Shown here: positions 43,249 to 51,330 of the stretch, one piece after another
Layout of the letters: each line of letters begins with the position of its first letter
Numbering within the stretch: position 1 is the first letter of the stretch
The notes under the pieces: model-generated
Seen by the model: the letters and a program-made list of their open reading frames with translations, nothing else
Database searches by the model: none
What the model was told of the DNA's origin: nothing
Assembly: GCF_018613675.1 (NCBI RefSeq)
Contig: NZ_JAGGPQ010000002.1
Location: 1-64,000, forward strand
Source of the DNA: Arthrobacter sp. ISL-85
Lineage (GTDB): Bacteria > Actinomycetota > Actinomycetes > Actinomycetales > Micrococcaceae
DNA: 64,000 nucleotides
Direction of reading: 5' to 3'
Position numbers and translations under genes: made by a program

Positions 43249-44447
43249 GCGCGTTGCCATTGGACGGCGTCAAGGTCGTCGAATTCTCGCACATGGTCAT
43301 GGGTCCCACGGCAGGGCTCGTGCTCGCCGACCTCGGCGCGGAAGTTATCAAGATCGAACCCGTCGGCGAGGGCGACAAGACACGCCGCCTGCCGGGGTCA
43401 GGCTCCGGCTACTTCCCCATGTTCAACCGGAACAAGAAGAGCCTGTCCGTGGACCTCAAGTCCGACGACGGCCGTCAGCTGGTGCACAAGCTGATCGCTA
43501 AAGCCGACGTTGTCACGGAGAACTTCCGCGTCGGCGCGCTGGACAAAATGGGCTTCGGCTACGAGGAACTGAGCCAGGAGAACCCCGGCCTTATCTACCT
43601 GTCGATGAAAGGCTTCCTCAGCGGCCCGTATGAACACCGCGCGGCCCTGGATGAAGTCGTGCAGATGATGGGCGGCCTCGCCTACATGACGGGCCCTCCC
43701 GGTAAACCCCTCCGGGCGGGAACCTCGGTCAACGACATCATGGGCGGAATGTTCGGCGCGATCGCCGTGATGGCCGCTTTGTTCGAGCGAACCCACACCG
43801 GCAAGGGCCGGATCGTCCGAAGCTCGCTGTTTGAAAACAACGCCTTCCTTGTAGGGCAGCACATGGCCCAGTACGGCGTCACCGGCACCCCGGCCCAGCC
43901 CATGCCGGTCAGGCTTTCCGCCTGGGCCGTGTACGAAGTGTTCGACACCGCTGATGAGGAAAAGATCTTCATCGGCGTGGTCAGCGATACGCACTGGGCG
44001 TCTTTCTGCCAGGCCTTCGACCTTCCCGACCTCGCCGCCGATCCAGGGCTGACAACCAACTCCCAACGTGTTGCCGCCCGTGCCCGCCTGATCCCGGTGA
44101 TCCAGCACAAGATCGCGTCCATGAACCGCGCCGAGGCCGCCACACGGTGCGAACAGGCAGGGTTGCCCTTCGCCCCGATCCAGCGTCCCGAGGACCTCTT
44201 CAACGACCCGCACCTCGCAGTGCCTGGGGCGATGACACCTCTGACCCTGGCCAACGGAACCAAACTGCCCCTGCCGGCGCTGCCCATCGAGATCGACGGC
44301 GACCGCCTGGAAGCCCGGCTCGACCTTCCCAAGGCGGGGGAACACAGCACCTCCATCGCAGCGTCCCTGGGATACTCCGCGGAAGAAATCCACCGGCTCG
44401 TCGAACGCGGCGTCATTTCCACCACCGACGAACGAGTCCCGGCCTAA
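43245..44447 (+). CDS. CaiB/BaiF family CoA transferase
   Basis: 400 aa class III CoA transferase. It shows VVEFSHMVMGPTAGLVLADLGAEVIKIEP at the N-terminus, NRNKKSLSVDLKS, and the active-site Asp in HRAALDEVVQMMGGLAYMTG. It would move CoA onto the imported acid, giving the acyl-CoA substrate for the lyase encoded just before. GTG start at 43245 with AGGAGGTGA upstream; the frame extends further back but overlaps the lyase. Second gene of the operon. Confidence 0.92.
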   Translation: MSALPLDGVKVVEFSHMVMGPTAGLVLADLGAEVIKIEPVGEGDKTRRLPGSGSGYFPMFNRNKKSLSVDLKSDDGRQLVHKLIAKADVVTENFRVGALDKMGFGYEELSQENPGLIYLSMKGFLSGPYEHRAALDEVVQMMGGLAYMTGPPGKPLRAGTSVNDIMGGMFGAIAVMAALFERTHTGKGRIVRSSLFENNAFLVGQHMAQYGVTGTPAQPMPVRLSAWAVYEVFDTADEEKIFIGVVSDTHWASFCQAFDLPDLAADPGLTTNSQRVAARARLIPVIQHKIASMNRAEAATRCEQAGLPFAPIQRPEDLFNDPHLAVPGAMTPLTLANGTKLPLPALPIEIDGDRLEARLDLPKAGEHSTSIAASLGYSAEEIHRLVERGVISTTDERVPA

Positions 44448-44459
44448 GGGAGCACCAGC

Positions 44460-45428
44460 ATGTACCTCGATACCCCACCAACGCTGGTCGAAAGCACCAT
44501 CTTCACCACGATGCCCGAGTCCCTCCGCCGCGGATCCCAGGGGTCGGCGTGGGCACGGGCCAACAAACCTGGGCAGAGCGTAGATTCCTTTATCGAAGGC
44601 CCCGCCTTCGATAACGAAGGCAACCTGTACATCGTCGACCTTCCATTCGGCCGGATCTTCCGCATCACCCCCGACGCGCAGTGGCAGCTCGTAACTGAAT
44701 ACGATGGCGAACCCAACGGGCTTAAGTTTGACCACAACGGAACGATCATCGTTGCCGATTACCGCCGCGGGCTCGTCCGGGTCGACCCGGCCACCGGCGG
44801 CACCGAGCCACTCCTGGAACGCCGCAACGCCGAATCCTTTAAAGGCGTCAACGATCTGACCATCGCCTCCACCGGCGAGATCTACTTCACCGACCAGGGA
44901 CAAACCGGACTGCACGACCCCACCGGGCGCGTCTACCGCCTGCACCCGGACGGCAGGCTCAACTGCCTGATGGACAACCTGCCCAGCCCCAACGGCCTGG
45001 TCCTGGACCTCGAAGAGAAGAACCTCTTTGTCGCGATGACCCGCGACAACTCCGTCTGGCGGGCTCCGCTGACATCCACTGGCGGGGTGTCCAAGGTCGG
45101 GAGGTTCTGTACCATGTTCGGCACCAGCGGCCCCGATGGCATGGCCATTGATGAACAAGGACGCATCCACGTCGCTCACGCATCCCTTGGCCAGGTCTTC
45201 GTTTTCGCCCCGAACGGTGAATGCGTGGCCAGGGTCCGCTCCGCAGCAGGGCCCACCTGCACCAACGTCGCCTTCGGCGGTCCAGACCGGACCACGCTTT
45301 ACATCACCGAATCGTCCACCGGAACCCTCCTCCAGGCCGCACTGGAATTCCCCGGTATGGAACTGCCGCGACCGCCGCGGTCCTCCGCACACCACACCCC
45401 AACAACGAAGAACGGAACCAGCACATGA
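44460..45428 (+). CDS. SMP-30/gluconolactonase family protein
   Basis: 322 aa six-bladed beta-propeller lactonase. [20 protein letters not shown] carries the metal-binding Glu; [37 protein letters not shown] and [17 protein letters not shown] are the remaining blades with their Asn/Asp ligands. It opens a lactone ring, possibly of the imported compound, before CoA activation. It lies 12 bases after the transferase and overlaps the ATPase by 4 bases. Confidence 0.9.
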   Translation: MYLDTPPTLVESTIFTTMPESLRRGSQGSAWARANKPGQSVDSFIEGPAFDNEGNLYIVDLPFGRIFRITPDAQWQLVTEYDGEPNGLKFDHNGTIIVADYRRGLVRVDPATGGTEPLLERRNAESFKGVNDLTIASTGEIYFTDQGQTGLHDPTGRVYRLHPDGRLNCLMDNLPSPNGLVLDLEEKNLFVAMTRDNSVWRAPLTSTGGVSKVGRFCTMFGTSGPDGMAIDEQGRIHVAHASLGQVFVFAPNGECVARVRSAAGPTCTNVAFGGPDRTTLYITESSTGTLLQAALEFPGMELPRPPRSSAHHTPTTKNGTST

Positions 45429-46207
45429 GCCTCGCCGCCCAGCCTGCGCCCGCCCCCGCCAGCCAGGGCACTGACGCCCTGGTGGTCATGAACGGCGTCA
45501 ACAAACACTACGGAGCCCTGCACGTCCTCAAGGACATCAACCTGAACATTCAGCGCGGCGAAGTGGTCGTCGTCATTGGACCCTCCGGCTCCGGGAAATC
45601 GACGCTTTGCCGGACCATCAACCGGCTCGAATCCATCGAAGGCGGAACGATCACCCTGGACGGCCGGCCGCTGCCCAGCGAAGGCAAAGAACTCGCCAGG
45701 CTGCGCGCCGAAGTTGGGATGGTATTTCAGTCCTTCAACCTCTTCGCACACAAGACCATCCTTGAAAACGTCACCCTAGGCCCTATCAAAGTCCGCGGGG
45801 TCAAGAAGGCCGACGCCGAAAAGCGCGGCCGTGAACTCCTCGAGCGCGTCGGCGTCGGAGCCCAGGCCGACAAACTCCCCGCCCAACTCTCCGGCGGACA
45901 GCAGCAGCGTGCAGCGATCGCACGTGCCCTGGCCATGGAACCCAAGGTCCTGCTCTTCGACGAGCCGACTTCGGCGCTCGACCCCGAAATGGTCAACGAA
46001 GTCCTGGAAGTCATGAAAGAGCTCGCCGCCAGCGGAATGACCATGGTCGTCGTCACCCACGAGATGGGCTTCGCCCGCTCCGCGGCGAACCGCGTGATCT
46101 TCATGGACGGCGGCTCCATCGTTGAGTCCGCAGACCCCGAGACGTTCTTCGCCCGCCCCACCTCCGAGCGGGCCCGGGACTTCCTCTCCAAAATCATCGC
46201 CCACTAA
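45425..46207 (+). CDS. Amino-acid-type ABC transporter ATP-binding protein
   Basis: 260 aa. Walker [10 protein letters not shown], signature [17 protein letters not shown] and Walker [16 protein letters not shown] are all present, in the PAAT (GlnQ/HisP) form. An N-terminal tail of 20 Ala/Pro-rich residues precedes the core. It powers the importer formed with 46235-48697. The start overlaps the lactonase stop (ATGA). Confidence 0.93.
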   Translation: MSLAAQPAPAPASQGTDALVVMNGVNKHYGALHVLKDINLNIQRGEVVVVIGPSGSGKSTLCRTINRLESIEGGTITLDGRPLPSEGKELARLRAEVGMVFQSFNLFAHKTILENVTLGPIKVRGVKKADAEKRGRELLERVGVGAQADKLPAQLSGGQQQRAAIARALAMEPKVLLFDEPTSALDPEMVNEVLEVMKELAASGMTMVVVTHEMGFARSAANRVIFMDGGSIVESADPETFFARPTSERARDFLSKIIAH

Positions 46208-46234
46208 TTCCCCCGCACCGATAAAGGACAAAAC

Positions 46235-47119
46235 ATGCGCCCCTACAAACTGATCGCGGCCGTCAGCGTTGCCGCCGCCGTCGTTCTCACCGCCACCGCG
46301 TGCGGAACCGATAGCCCAAGCCCTGAAGCCAGCGCCGCGCCCGTCGCCCAGAACGTATCGTTCCCGGCCGGCTCCACGATGGACAGCATCGTGAAAGCAG
46401 GCAAACTTCGCATCGGCGGACGGTTCGACCACCCCGGCCTGTCCCAAAAAAACCTCACCGGAAACCTCGAAGGATTCGAGGTGGCAATGGTCAACTACGT
46501 CGCCGGCCAGCTCGGCCTCAAACAAGACCAGGTCGAATGGACCGAAACCAACTCAGCCAACCGTGAGCAGTTCATCCAGCAGGACAAAGTCGACATGGTC
46601 GTCTCCACCCTCTCGATCACCGACAAACGCCAGCAGGTCATCAGCTTCGCCGGCCCCTACGCCCAGGCCCCCTTCGACCTCCTGATCCAGAAGGGCAACC
46701 CCAAAGGCATCAAAGACCCGCTCACCCCGGCCGGGACCAAAGTCTGCTCCACCGCCGGCGGCGCCGTCTCGGACTTCATCAGGAAAACCTACCCCGGCGT
46801 GAACCTCGTAGAGTTCGATGTCTCCTCCAAGTGCATCGAGGCCCTGAAGAACGGGCAGGTCGACGCGCTCTCCACCCAAGCACCCATCGGCGCGGGCTAC
46901 GTCGGCGAGGACAAAGACAACCTGGAAATGCTCAACGCAACCATGGGCGACCCGGACTCCTGGGGCATCGGCATCAAGAAGGGCAACACCCAGTTCTGCG
47001 AATTCCTGGACAAGGCCCTGACGCAGTTCCAGGCGGACGGCTCCTACCAGAAGGCATGGAACACCTACCTCGGTGCCGCCAAAGAACAGCAGCTCCCCAA
47101 ACTCATCGCCTGCACCTAG
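46235..47119 (+). CDS. Polar amino-acid-type ABC substrate-binding lipoprotein
   Basis: 294 aa. Lipoprotein signal: MRPYKLIAAVSVAAAVVLTA followed by the lipobox Cys at TACGTD. The mature part begins with the family hallmark IVKAGKLRIGGRFDHPGLS, then VAMVNYVAGQLGL and DMVVSTLSITDKRQQVISFA, typical of GlnH-like cluster 3/4 proteins. The ligand may be an amino acid or a dicarboxylate. It follows the ATPase by 27 bases with AAAGGAC upstream. Confidence 0.92.
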   Translation: MRPYKLIAAVSVAAAVVLTATACGTDSPSPEASAAPVAQNVSFPAGSTMDSIVKAGKLRIGGRFDHPGLSQKNLTGNLEGFEVAMVNYVAGQLGLKQDQVEWTETNSANREQFIQQDKVDMVVSTLSITDKRQQVISFAGPYAQAPFDLLIQKGNPKGIKDPLTPAGTKVCSTAGGAVSDFIRKTYPGVNLVEFDVSSKCIEALKNGQVDALSTQAPIGAGYVGEDKDNLEMLNATMGDPDSWGIGIKKGNTQFCEFLDKALTQFQADGSYQKAWNTYLGAAKEQQLPKLIACT

Positions 47120-47189
47120 GCGGCCAGGAGCCGGAGCGTGCAGGCACGCTCCGGCCCGTATCCTCCACCTCACCTTCTGAAAGAAACCG

Positions 47190-47837
47190 ATGTCCACGAT
47201 TATCAACAACCTGGGAATCCTCTGGTCAGGCTTCGCCATGACACTGGCACTGGTAGCCGTGTCATCCGTGGCAGCCCTGGTCCTCGGCACCATCTTGGCC
47301 ACCTTCCGGGTCTCACCCGTACCGATTCTCCGCACCGCCTCCACCACCTACGTTGAGGTCATCCGCAACATTCCCTCAACGGTCATCTTCTTCTTCGCCC
47401 TGTTCGCACTGCCCCAAGTCGATCTCCAGCTGGACTTTTTCGCCGCAGCCGTCACCGCACTAAGCGTCTACTACGCCGCATTCTTCTGCGAAGCCGTCCG
47501 CTCCGGCATCAACGCCGTCGCCGTCGGACAACTCGAAGCCGCACGCGCCGTCGGCATGACCTTCGGGATGTCCCTCCGCCTCATCGTCCTTCCCCAGGCA
47601 TGGCGCAGCGTCATCCCACCCCTGATCAACGTCTTCATCGCCCTGGTCAAAACCTCCGCTATCGCCAGCGCCTTCGGCGTGGCCGAAATGCTCAACGTCA
47701 TGGAACGCCTCATCAACACCGACGCCACCGCCGTGCTCCCCATCCTGTTCACCACCGCTGTGCTCTACCTGGCCATCACCCTCACCGCTGGCCTGGCCGC
47801 CGGACGCCTCGAACGAAAGGTCGCTGTTTCACGATGA
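47190..47837 (+). CDS. Amino-acid ABC transporter permease (HisM/GlnP type)
   Basis: 215 aa with about five hydrophobic helices. The EAA loop GQLEAARAVGMTFGMSLRLI followed by VLPQAW is diagnostic of His/Glu/Gln/Arg-type permeases. It overlaps the next permease by 4 bases, so the two form the heterodimeric channel. The 70-base gap after the binding protein holds GGCCAGGAGCCGGAGC-type GC repeats only. Confidence 0.93.
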   Translation: MSTIINNLGILWSGFAMTLALVAVSSVAALVLGTILATFRVSPVPILRTASTTYVEVIRNIPSTVIFFFALFALPQVDLQLDFFAAAVTALSVYYAAFFCEAVRSGINAVAVGQLEAARAVGMTFGMSLRLIVLPQAWRSVIPPLINVFIALVKTSAIASAFGVAEMLNVMERLINTDATAVLPILFTTAVLYLAITLTAGLAAGRLERKVAVSR

Positions 47838-48697
47838 CCGCTGCAATCTACGACGTCGCCGGCCCCCGCACCCGCCGACGCATCACCTACGGCACCGTCG
47901 CCGGCGCCCTGCTGCTCGCCGGGATCGCCGCCGTCGCCATCAGCCGACTGGCAGCCAACGGTCAACTCTCCCCAGAGCTGTGGGGAGTCCTGGCCCGCAA
48001 AGATCTCCAGACCCTGCTGTTCAAAGGCCTCGGCGCCACCCTCCAGGTCGCCCTGACTTCCCTCGCTCTTTCCCTCGTCGGCGGTGTCCTGCTCGCCGTC
48101 GGCCGCCTCTCGCACCGCCCTTGGGTGCGGGGAGCGGCAAGAGTATGGGTCGAAGTGTTCCGCGGCCTGCCGCTGCTCCTGCTGATCTTCTTCGTCTTCC
48201 TCGGCCCCTCCGCGTGGGGCATCCACGTACCCACGTTCTGGGCGCTCGTCATCAGCATCGCTGTCTTCAACAGCGCCGTCATCGGCGAAATCCTCCGCTC
48301 CGGCATCCTCTCCCTGCCCAAAGGCCAAGCCGAAGCCGGGTACGCTATCGGACTCACCCGCGGCGCGGCGATGAGGCTCATCCTCATCCCTCAAGGCGTC
48401 CGGGTTGTCCTGCCCTCCCTCATCGCCCAGATCGTCACCCTGCTCAAGGAAACGTCCCTCGGGTTCATCATCGGGTACGAAGAACTGCTCCGGAACGGTC
48501 GCATCGCCGTCGAATACCTCGGCGGAAAGTACGCGATCCCCGTCTACACCGGCATTGCCCTGTTCTACCTCGTCACCAATCTCATCCTCTCCTGGACCGC
48601 CCGCCGCATACAGAAGGGAAAGACCAACCGGTCCATCACCGCCGCCGCGCCCGCTTCCAGTGAAGCCGCCAAGAACGAAGTCACCGTGGACGCTTGA
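47834..48697 (+). CDS. Amino-acid ABC transporter permease (HisQ/GlnP type)
   Basis: 287 aa with a longer basic N-terminus than its partner. The EAA loop reads GQAEAGYAIGLTRGAAMRLI followed by LIPQGV. GLPLLLLIFFVFLG is the typical first core helix pair, and an Arg/Lys-rich C-terminal tail closes the gene. Ends the transport operon; the next gene may overlap by 4 bases (TTGA). Confidence 0.93.
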   Translation: MTAAIYDVAGPRTRRRITYGTVAGALLLAGIAAVAISRLAANGQLSPELWGVLARKDLQTLLFKGLGATLQVALTSLALSLVGGVLLAVGRLSHRPWVRGAARVWVEVFRGLPLLLLIFFVFLGPSAWGIHVPTFWALVISIAVFNSAVIGEILRSGILSLPKGQAEAGYAIGLTRGAAMRLILIPQGVRVVLPSLIAQIVTLLKETSLGFIIGYEELLRNGRIAVEYLGGKYAIPVYTGIALFYLVTNLILSWTARRIQKGKTNRSITAAAPASSEAAKNEVTVDA

Positions 48698-49053
48698 ACC
48701 GCCCGGAAGCACCTAGCTCCCTAGCTGCCGCCATCAACCAGGCCGGCGTTGATGCAATCGAAGGGCTACCCATAACAGGGACCGCCTTCCTCGCAACGGA
48801 CTGGACGAAGCTCCAACATGGAGACGTCATCTGGATCCGGCGAAAAGACAGCACAACCAGCACCGGCCGCGTCGACGCAATGACACCCGATGGCTCAGTC
48901 CTATGGGTCAGGCCCGGAGGAGCCTCGACCCGCAAAATGCATCACCGCAGTGACGGAGAGCAGATGTGGAGTCTCCGGCAAACGGCCGATAACGCACCGA
49001 CCATCGACGCCCGACTGCTCGCCCTCAACAGCGCCAACTCTCCCCGCCGCTAG
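48694..49053 (+). CDS. Small hypothetical protein
   Basis: 119 aa with a TTG start overlapping the permease stop. The core LQHGDVIWIRRKDSTTSTGR, VDAMTPDGSVLWVRPGG resembles the pattern in 3661-3954 (short strands, then DG/DES-S-x-LW). Family and function are unknown. No separate ribosome site; translation would rely on coupling. Confidence 0.5.
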   Translation: MNRPEAPSSLAAAINQAGVDAIEGLPITGTAFLATDWTKLQHGDVIWIRRKDSTTSTGRVDAMTPDGSVLWVRPGGASTRKMHHRSDGEQMWSLRQTADNAPTIDARLLALNSANSPRR

Positions 49054-49113
49054 CAATCACTTCCGATGGGTTAAATCCGCAGTCGTCGTCCCTGTGAGCT
49101 GCATCGTCGAATC

Positions 49114-49271
49114 GTCTCGAAACCCTTGGGATACGAGACGTCTCACCGGCTCTGTCTCATGGGATCCTTATTCCTGTGAAATCTCGCGACTTTCTCTAAG
49201 CCCGGCGATTCTCATAACTATGTCTCGAAACCTTCTGCTTGAATTGACGTAGTAATAGTTAGTTATGAGAC
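49114..49271 (+). other. Probable resolvase recombination site (res)
   Basis: Six GTCTC/GAGAC half-sites occur in 158 bases directly upstream of the resolvase gene: 49114, 49135, 49140, 49154, 49222 and 49267, several with ATGTCTCGAAA or TGTCTCATGG contexts. Tn3-type resolvases act at such multi-site res regions beside their gene. Two isolated GAGAC sites also lie at 41310 and 41326, at the other end of the cassette. Confidence 0.5.
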
Positions 49272-49286
49272 ACATCGGAGGCAGGC

Positions 49287-49868
49287 ATGTCGAAACTTAT
49301 TGGCTATGCCCGGGTTTCGACGCGGCAGCAGTCCACGGACCGGCAGCGAGCGGATCTACTGGCCGCCGGCGTTCGGCGCGATGACCTCTACGTCGACCAG
49401 GGTGTCTCTGGAGCGCGGGCGTCGCGGCCCCAGTTCGATCGAGCACTCGATGCGCTTATGGAGGGTGACACCCTCGTCATCACGACTTTGGACCGGCTCG
49501 GGCGATCCACGCAGAACATGCTTGCCTTTGCCGACGAACTCCGCAGCAGGGGCGCCGGCCTGCGCGTCCTGAACCTGGGCGGAGGCGACGTCGACACAGC
49601 AACACCGATGGGTTCAATGTTGTTCACGATCATGGCCGCCCTCGCGCAGATGGAACACGAGATCAAGCGTGAACGCGTCACGGATTCCATAATCAAGCGA
49701 AGAGAAGCAGGCAAGGACCTTGGCGGCCGGCCCCGCCGGGTCACTGATAGTCAGATCAGAAGCGCTGTTCGCCTCGTCAAAGGTGGCGAGCCCGCGGCGC
49801 AGGTTGCCCGGGATCTCGGTATGTCCCGAGCGACGTTCTACCGGCGGTCACGAGCGCTTGCCGACTAG
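49287..49868 (+). CDS. Serine resolvase (Tn3 family type)
   Basis: 193 aa. The active Ser is in LIGYARVSTRQQSTDRQRAD; TLDRLGRSTQNMLAFADELR and MAALAQMEHEIKRERVTDSI complete the catalytic domain and E-helix, and the C-terminal helix-turn-helix is EPAAQVARDLGMSRATFYRR. GGAGGCAGGC precedes the ATG. It is a different subtype from the recombinase at 40552. Repeat copy B begins two bases after its stop. Confidence 0.92.
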   Translation: MSKLIGYARVSTRQQSTDRQRADLLAAGVRRDDLYVDQGVSGARASRPQFDRALDALMEGDTLVITTLDRLGRSTQNMLAFADELRSRGAGLRVLNLGGGDVDTATPMGSMLFTIMAALAQMEHEIKRERVTDSIIKRREAGKDLGGRPRRVTDSQIRSAVRLVKGGEPAAQVARDLGMSRATFYRRSRALAD

Positions 49869-49870
49869 CA

Positions 49871-49945
49871 GGGCGACATTTAGCGCCGTAAAAAGACCGC
49901 CATTTACCGCCAACAGTCACAACCATAAGAGTGCGTTTCCGACTT
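49871..49945 (+). repeat. ~75-bp inverted repeat, copy B (Tn3-like end)
   Basis: GGGCGACATTTAGCG at 49871, then ACCGCCATTTACCGCC, AGTCACA and GTTTCCG, in the opposite orientation to copy A at 41198-41275. The termini of A and B face each other across the 8.6 kb cassette. The rest of 49946-50214 shows no gene. Confidence 0.65.
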
Positions 49946-50214
49946 TTCTTGGAGGCAGGCCGAAGGCGGGTCAGAAACGGTCGTTTTTGCAGCACTCCGG
50001 CCCTTAGGTGCTTTGAGCAAGGTCGAGGCGGCGCGTAAGCCCACGCCGCACGAATCTTCCTCCACTCCGCATGACCATGAATTTGAATCAACACAGAGTG
50101 TCTAAGAAGCCTTTTTCCTACAGAAGGTTCGGTTGTCTGCTCACTCACAGGCGGGCATCGGTTACCTAATGCATTCGCGGAGTTCTCGAAGAGGCAACTT
50201 GGGCACTGATGCGA

Positions 50215-50247
50215 GAAGGGCCGTTCCTGGATGCGGAACGGCCCTTC
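50215..50247. terminator. 13-bp hairpin, possible terminator
   Basis: GAAGGGCCGTTCC (50215-50227) pairs perfectly with GGAACGGCCCTTC (50235-50247) around a 7-base loop. It lacks a strong T run but is typical of actinobacterial terminators. Confidence 0.55.
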
Positions 50248-50267
50248 GTCTCAGAGGTGGGTGCGGA

Positions 50268-50576
50268 CTACATCTGTTCAGGCATGTCACCTCTCAGGAC
50301 TGCCACCCTTGCCACTATTACTTGAAGCTGGTGTTCGATCTCCTTCCTAAAATCCTCGCGGCTGGGGAGCTTTTTCATCATTTGCATGTGAAGGAGCAAA
50401 GCCTCTCTGCTCATGTTCCTTCGAAGGATCGCGCAAGCCTGGCATAGACGGGAGAGGCAAGTTCGCGCACAAGGTGCAGGTTCAGGTTCGTCGTACTCTT
50501 CCAATCCGCTTCTCCTTACTTCTTTAACGCAAGATTGTATGCGGCGAAACACAGTGTGGTCTATAGAAGTTCGCAA
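50268..50576 (-). CDS. Possible small hypothetical protein
   Basis: 102 codons in a lower-GC stretch. The C-terminal half (MMKKLPSREDFRKEIEHQ, LQVIVARVAVLRGD) is protein-like and helical, while the first half holds three Cys and looks less convincing. No clear ribosome site. Kept as a weak call because the DNA composition here differs from its neighbours. Confidence 0.25.
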   Translation of the reverse strand: MRTSIDHTVFRRIQSCVKEVRRSGLEEYDEPEPAPCARTCLSRLCQACAILRRNMSREALLLHMQMMKKLPSREDFRKEIEHQLQVIVARVAVLRGDMPEQM

Positions 50577-50670
50577 TGTTGATCTACTATCTTCTGTATC
50601 TGCATGGGAAGTGGAAGTAACATCCGCAACTTCTGCAACTTCTGCAACTACAACAAGAGGAGCGATTCAA

Positions 50671-50754
50671 ATGTTTAGAGATTCAGCAAGCGACGTGTGC
50701 TGCAGCAAGCGCGGACACTACGACTGTGCTCAAGACCTGGAGATGGGTAAGTAG
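50671..50754 (+). CDS. 27-codon Cys-containing peptide ORF
   Basis: ATG at 50671 with AGAGGAG 8 bases upstream, stop TAG at 50752. The peptide begins MFRDSASDV, has Cys at positions 10, 11 and 19 and ends QDLEMGK. It is followed after 20 bases by the RHH-like gene, itself upstream of the ligase cluster. A short tandem repeat TTCTGCAAC lies just before the ribosome site. It could be a small peptide product, a leader, or chance. Confidence 0.35.
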   Translation: MFRDSASDVCCSKRGHYDCAQDLEMGK

Positions 50755-50774
50755 AGAGCACCAAGGAGCATCTG

Positions 50775-51116
50775 ATGCCTGAAACAAAAGAGGGCAAAGT
50801 TCAAACCGCTCGGCGAACCACGAAGGAGCCCGCTTCACAACAGGATACGACGGCGCCGTCTCCCGATCAGGAGAGCGCAGCGGACTCTACCGTGCTATCC
50901 GTTCGTATGTCACGCAAGGATCTCGAGCTCTTAGACCTTGTGGCTGGCCTGTACGGCAAGAAGAAAACTGAGATAGCCCGTGAAGCGATCGTGAAGGAAG
51001 TGCACGCGCTTTCGAGCCCGGAGGCCATTGAAGCCCAGGCGGAGCGCTATAAGCAGGAGTTAATGAGGGAGTACGACAAGATATCTGGGAGGCTTGCCGA
51101 ACTCGCCGACGCTTAG
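50775..51116 (+). CDS. RHH-like small regulator
   Basis: 113 aa. A Gln/Thr/Ala-rich N-terminal 40 residues are followed by the ribbon strand TVLSVRMSRKDLELLDLVAG and helix pair LYGKKKTEIAREAIVKEV, fitting ribbon-helix-helix proteins. A C-terminal coiled coil (QAERYKQELMREYDKISGRL) could dimerise or bind a partner. CAAGGAGC precedes the ATG. A strong terminator hairpin separates it from the ligase gene, so it may regulate rather than be co-transcribed with that cluster. Confidence 0.68.
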   Translation: MPETKEGKVQTARRTTKEPASQQDTTAPSPDQESAADSTVLSVRMSRKDLELLDLVAGLYGKKKTEIAREAIVKEVHALSSPEAIEAQAERYKQELMREYDKISGRLAELADA

Positions 51117-51157
51117 TGGGGGGTATCCCCGGCTAAGTGCCCAGACAACAATCCAAA

Positions 51158-51205
51158 GGAGCGCTGCTGCGTCCCCATGCGGGGAGGCGGCGGCGCTCCC
51201 TTTTG
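51158..51205 (+). terminator. Terminator after the RHH-like gene
   Basis: GGAGCGC (51158-51164) and further paired bases fold against GCGCTCC (51193-51199), with a GTCCCC-ATGC-GGGGAG tip and a following CTTTT. Confidence 0.7.
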
Positions 51206-51330
51206 CAGTCAAATGGCATGAGAATTCCTCTGTACACCTCAGGAAACCACACTGTAGTCTTTTACCAGTTGCTAGCTGGGGGAAGCGCAACTTGTAGTTC
51301 ATAGAGGAACACGAAAACGAGGAGTCCCCC

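Noticed and set aside
43398..45395. 665-codon minus-strand open frame opposite the CoA transferase and lactonase
   Set aside because: Spans two genuine genes with strong motifs on the other strand; its own sequence has no recognisable domain.
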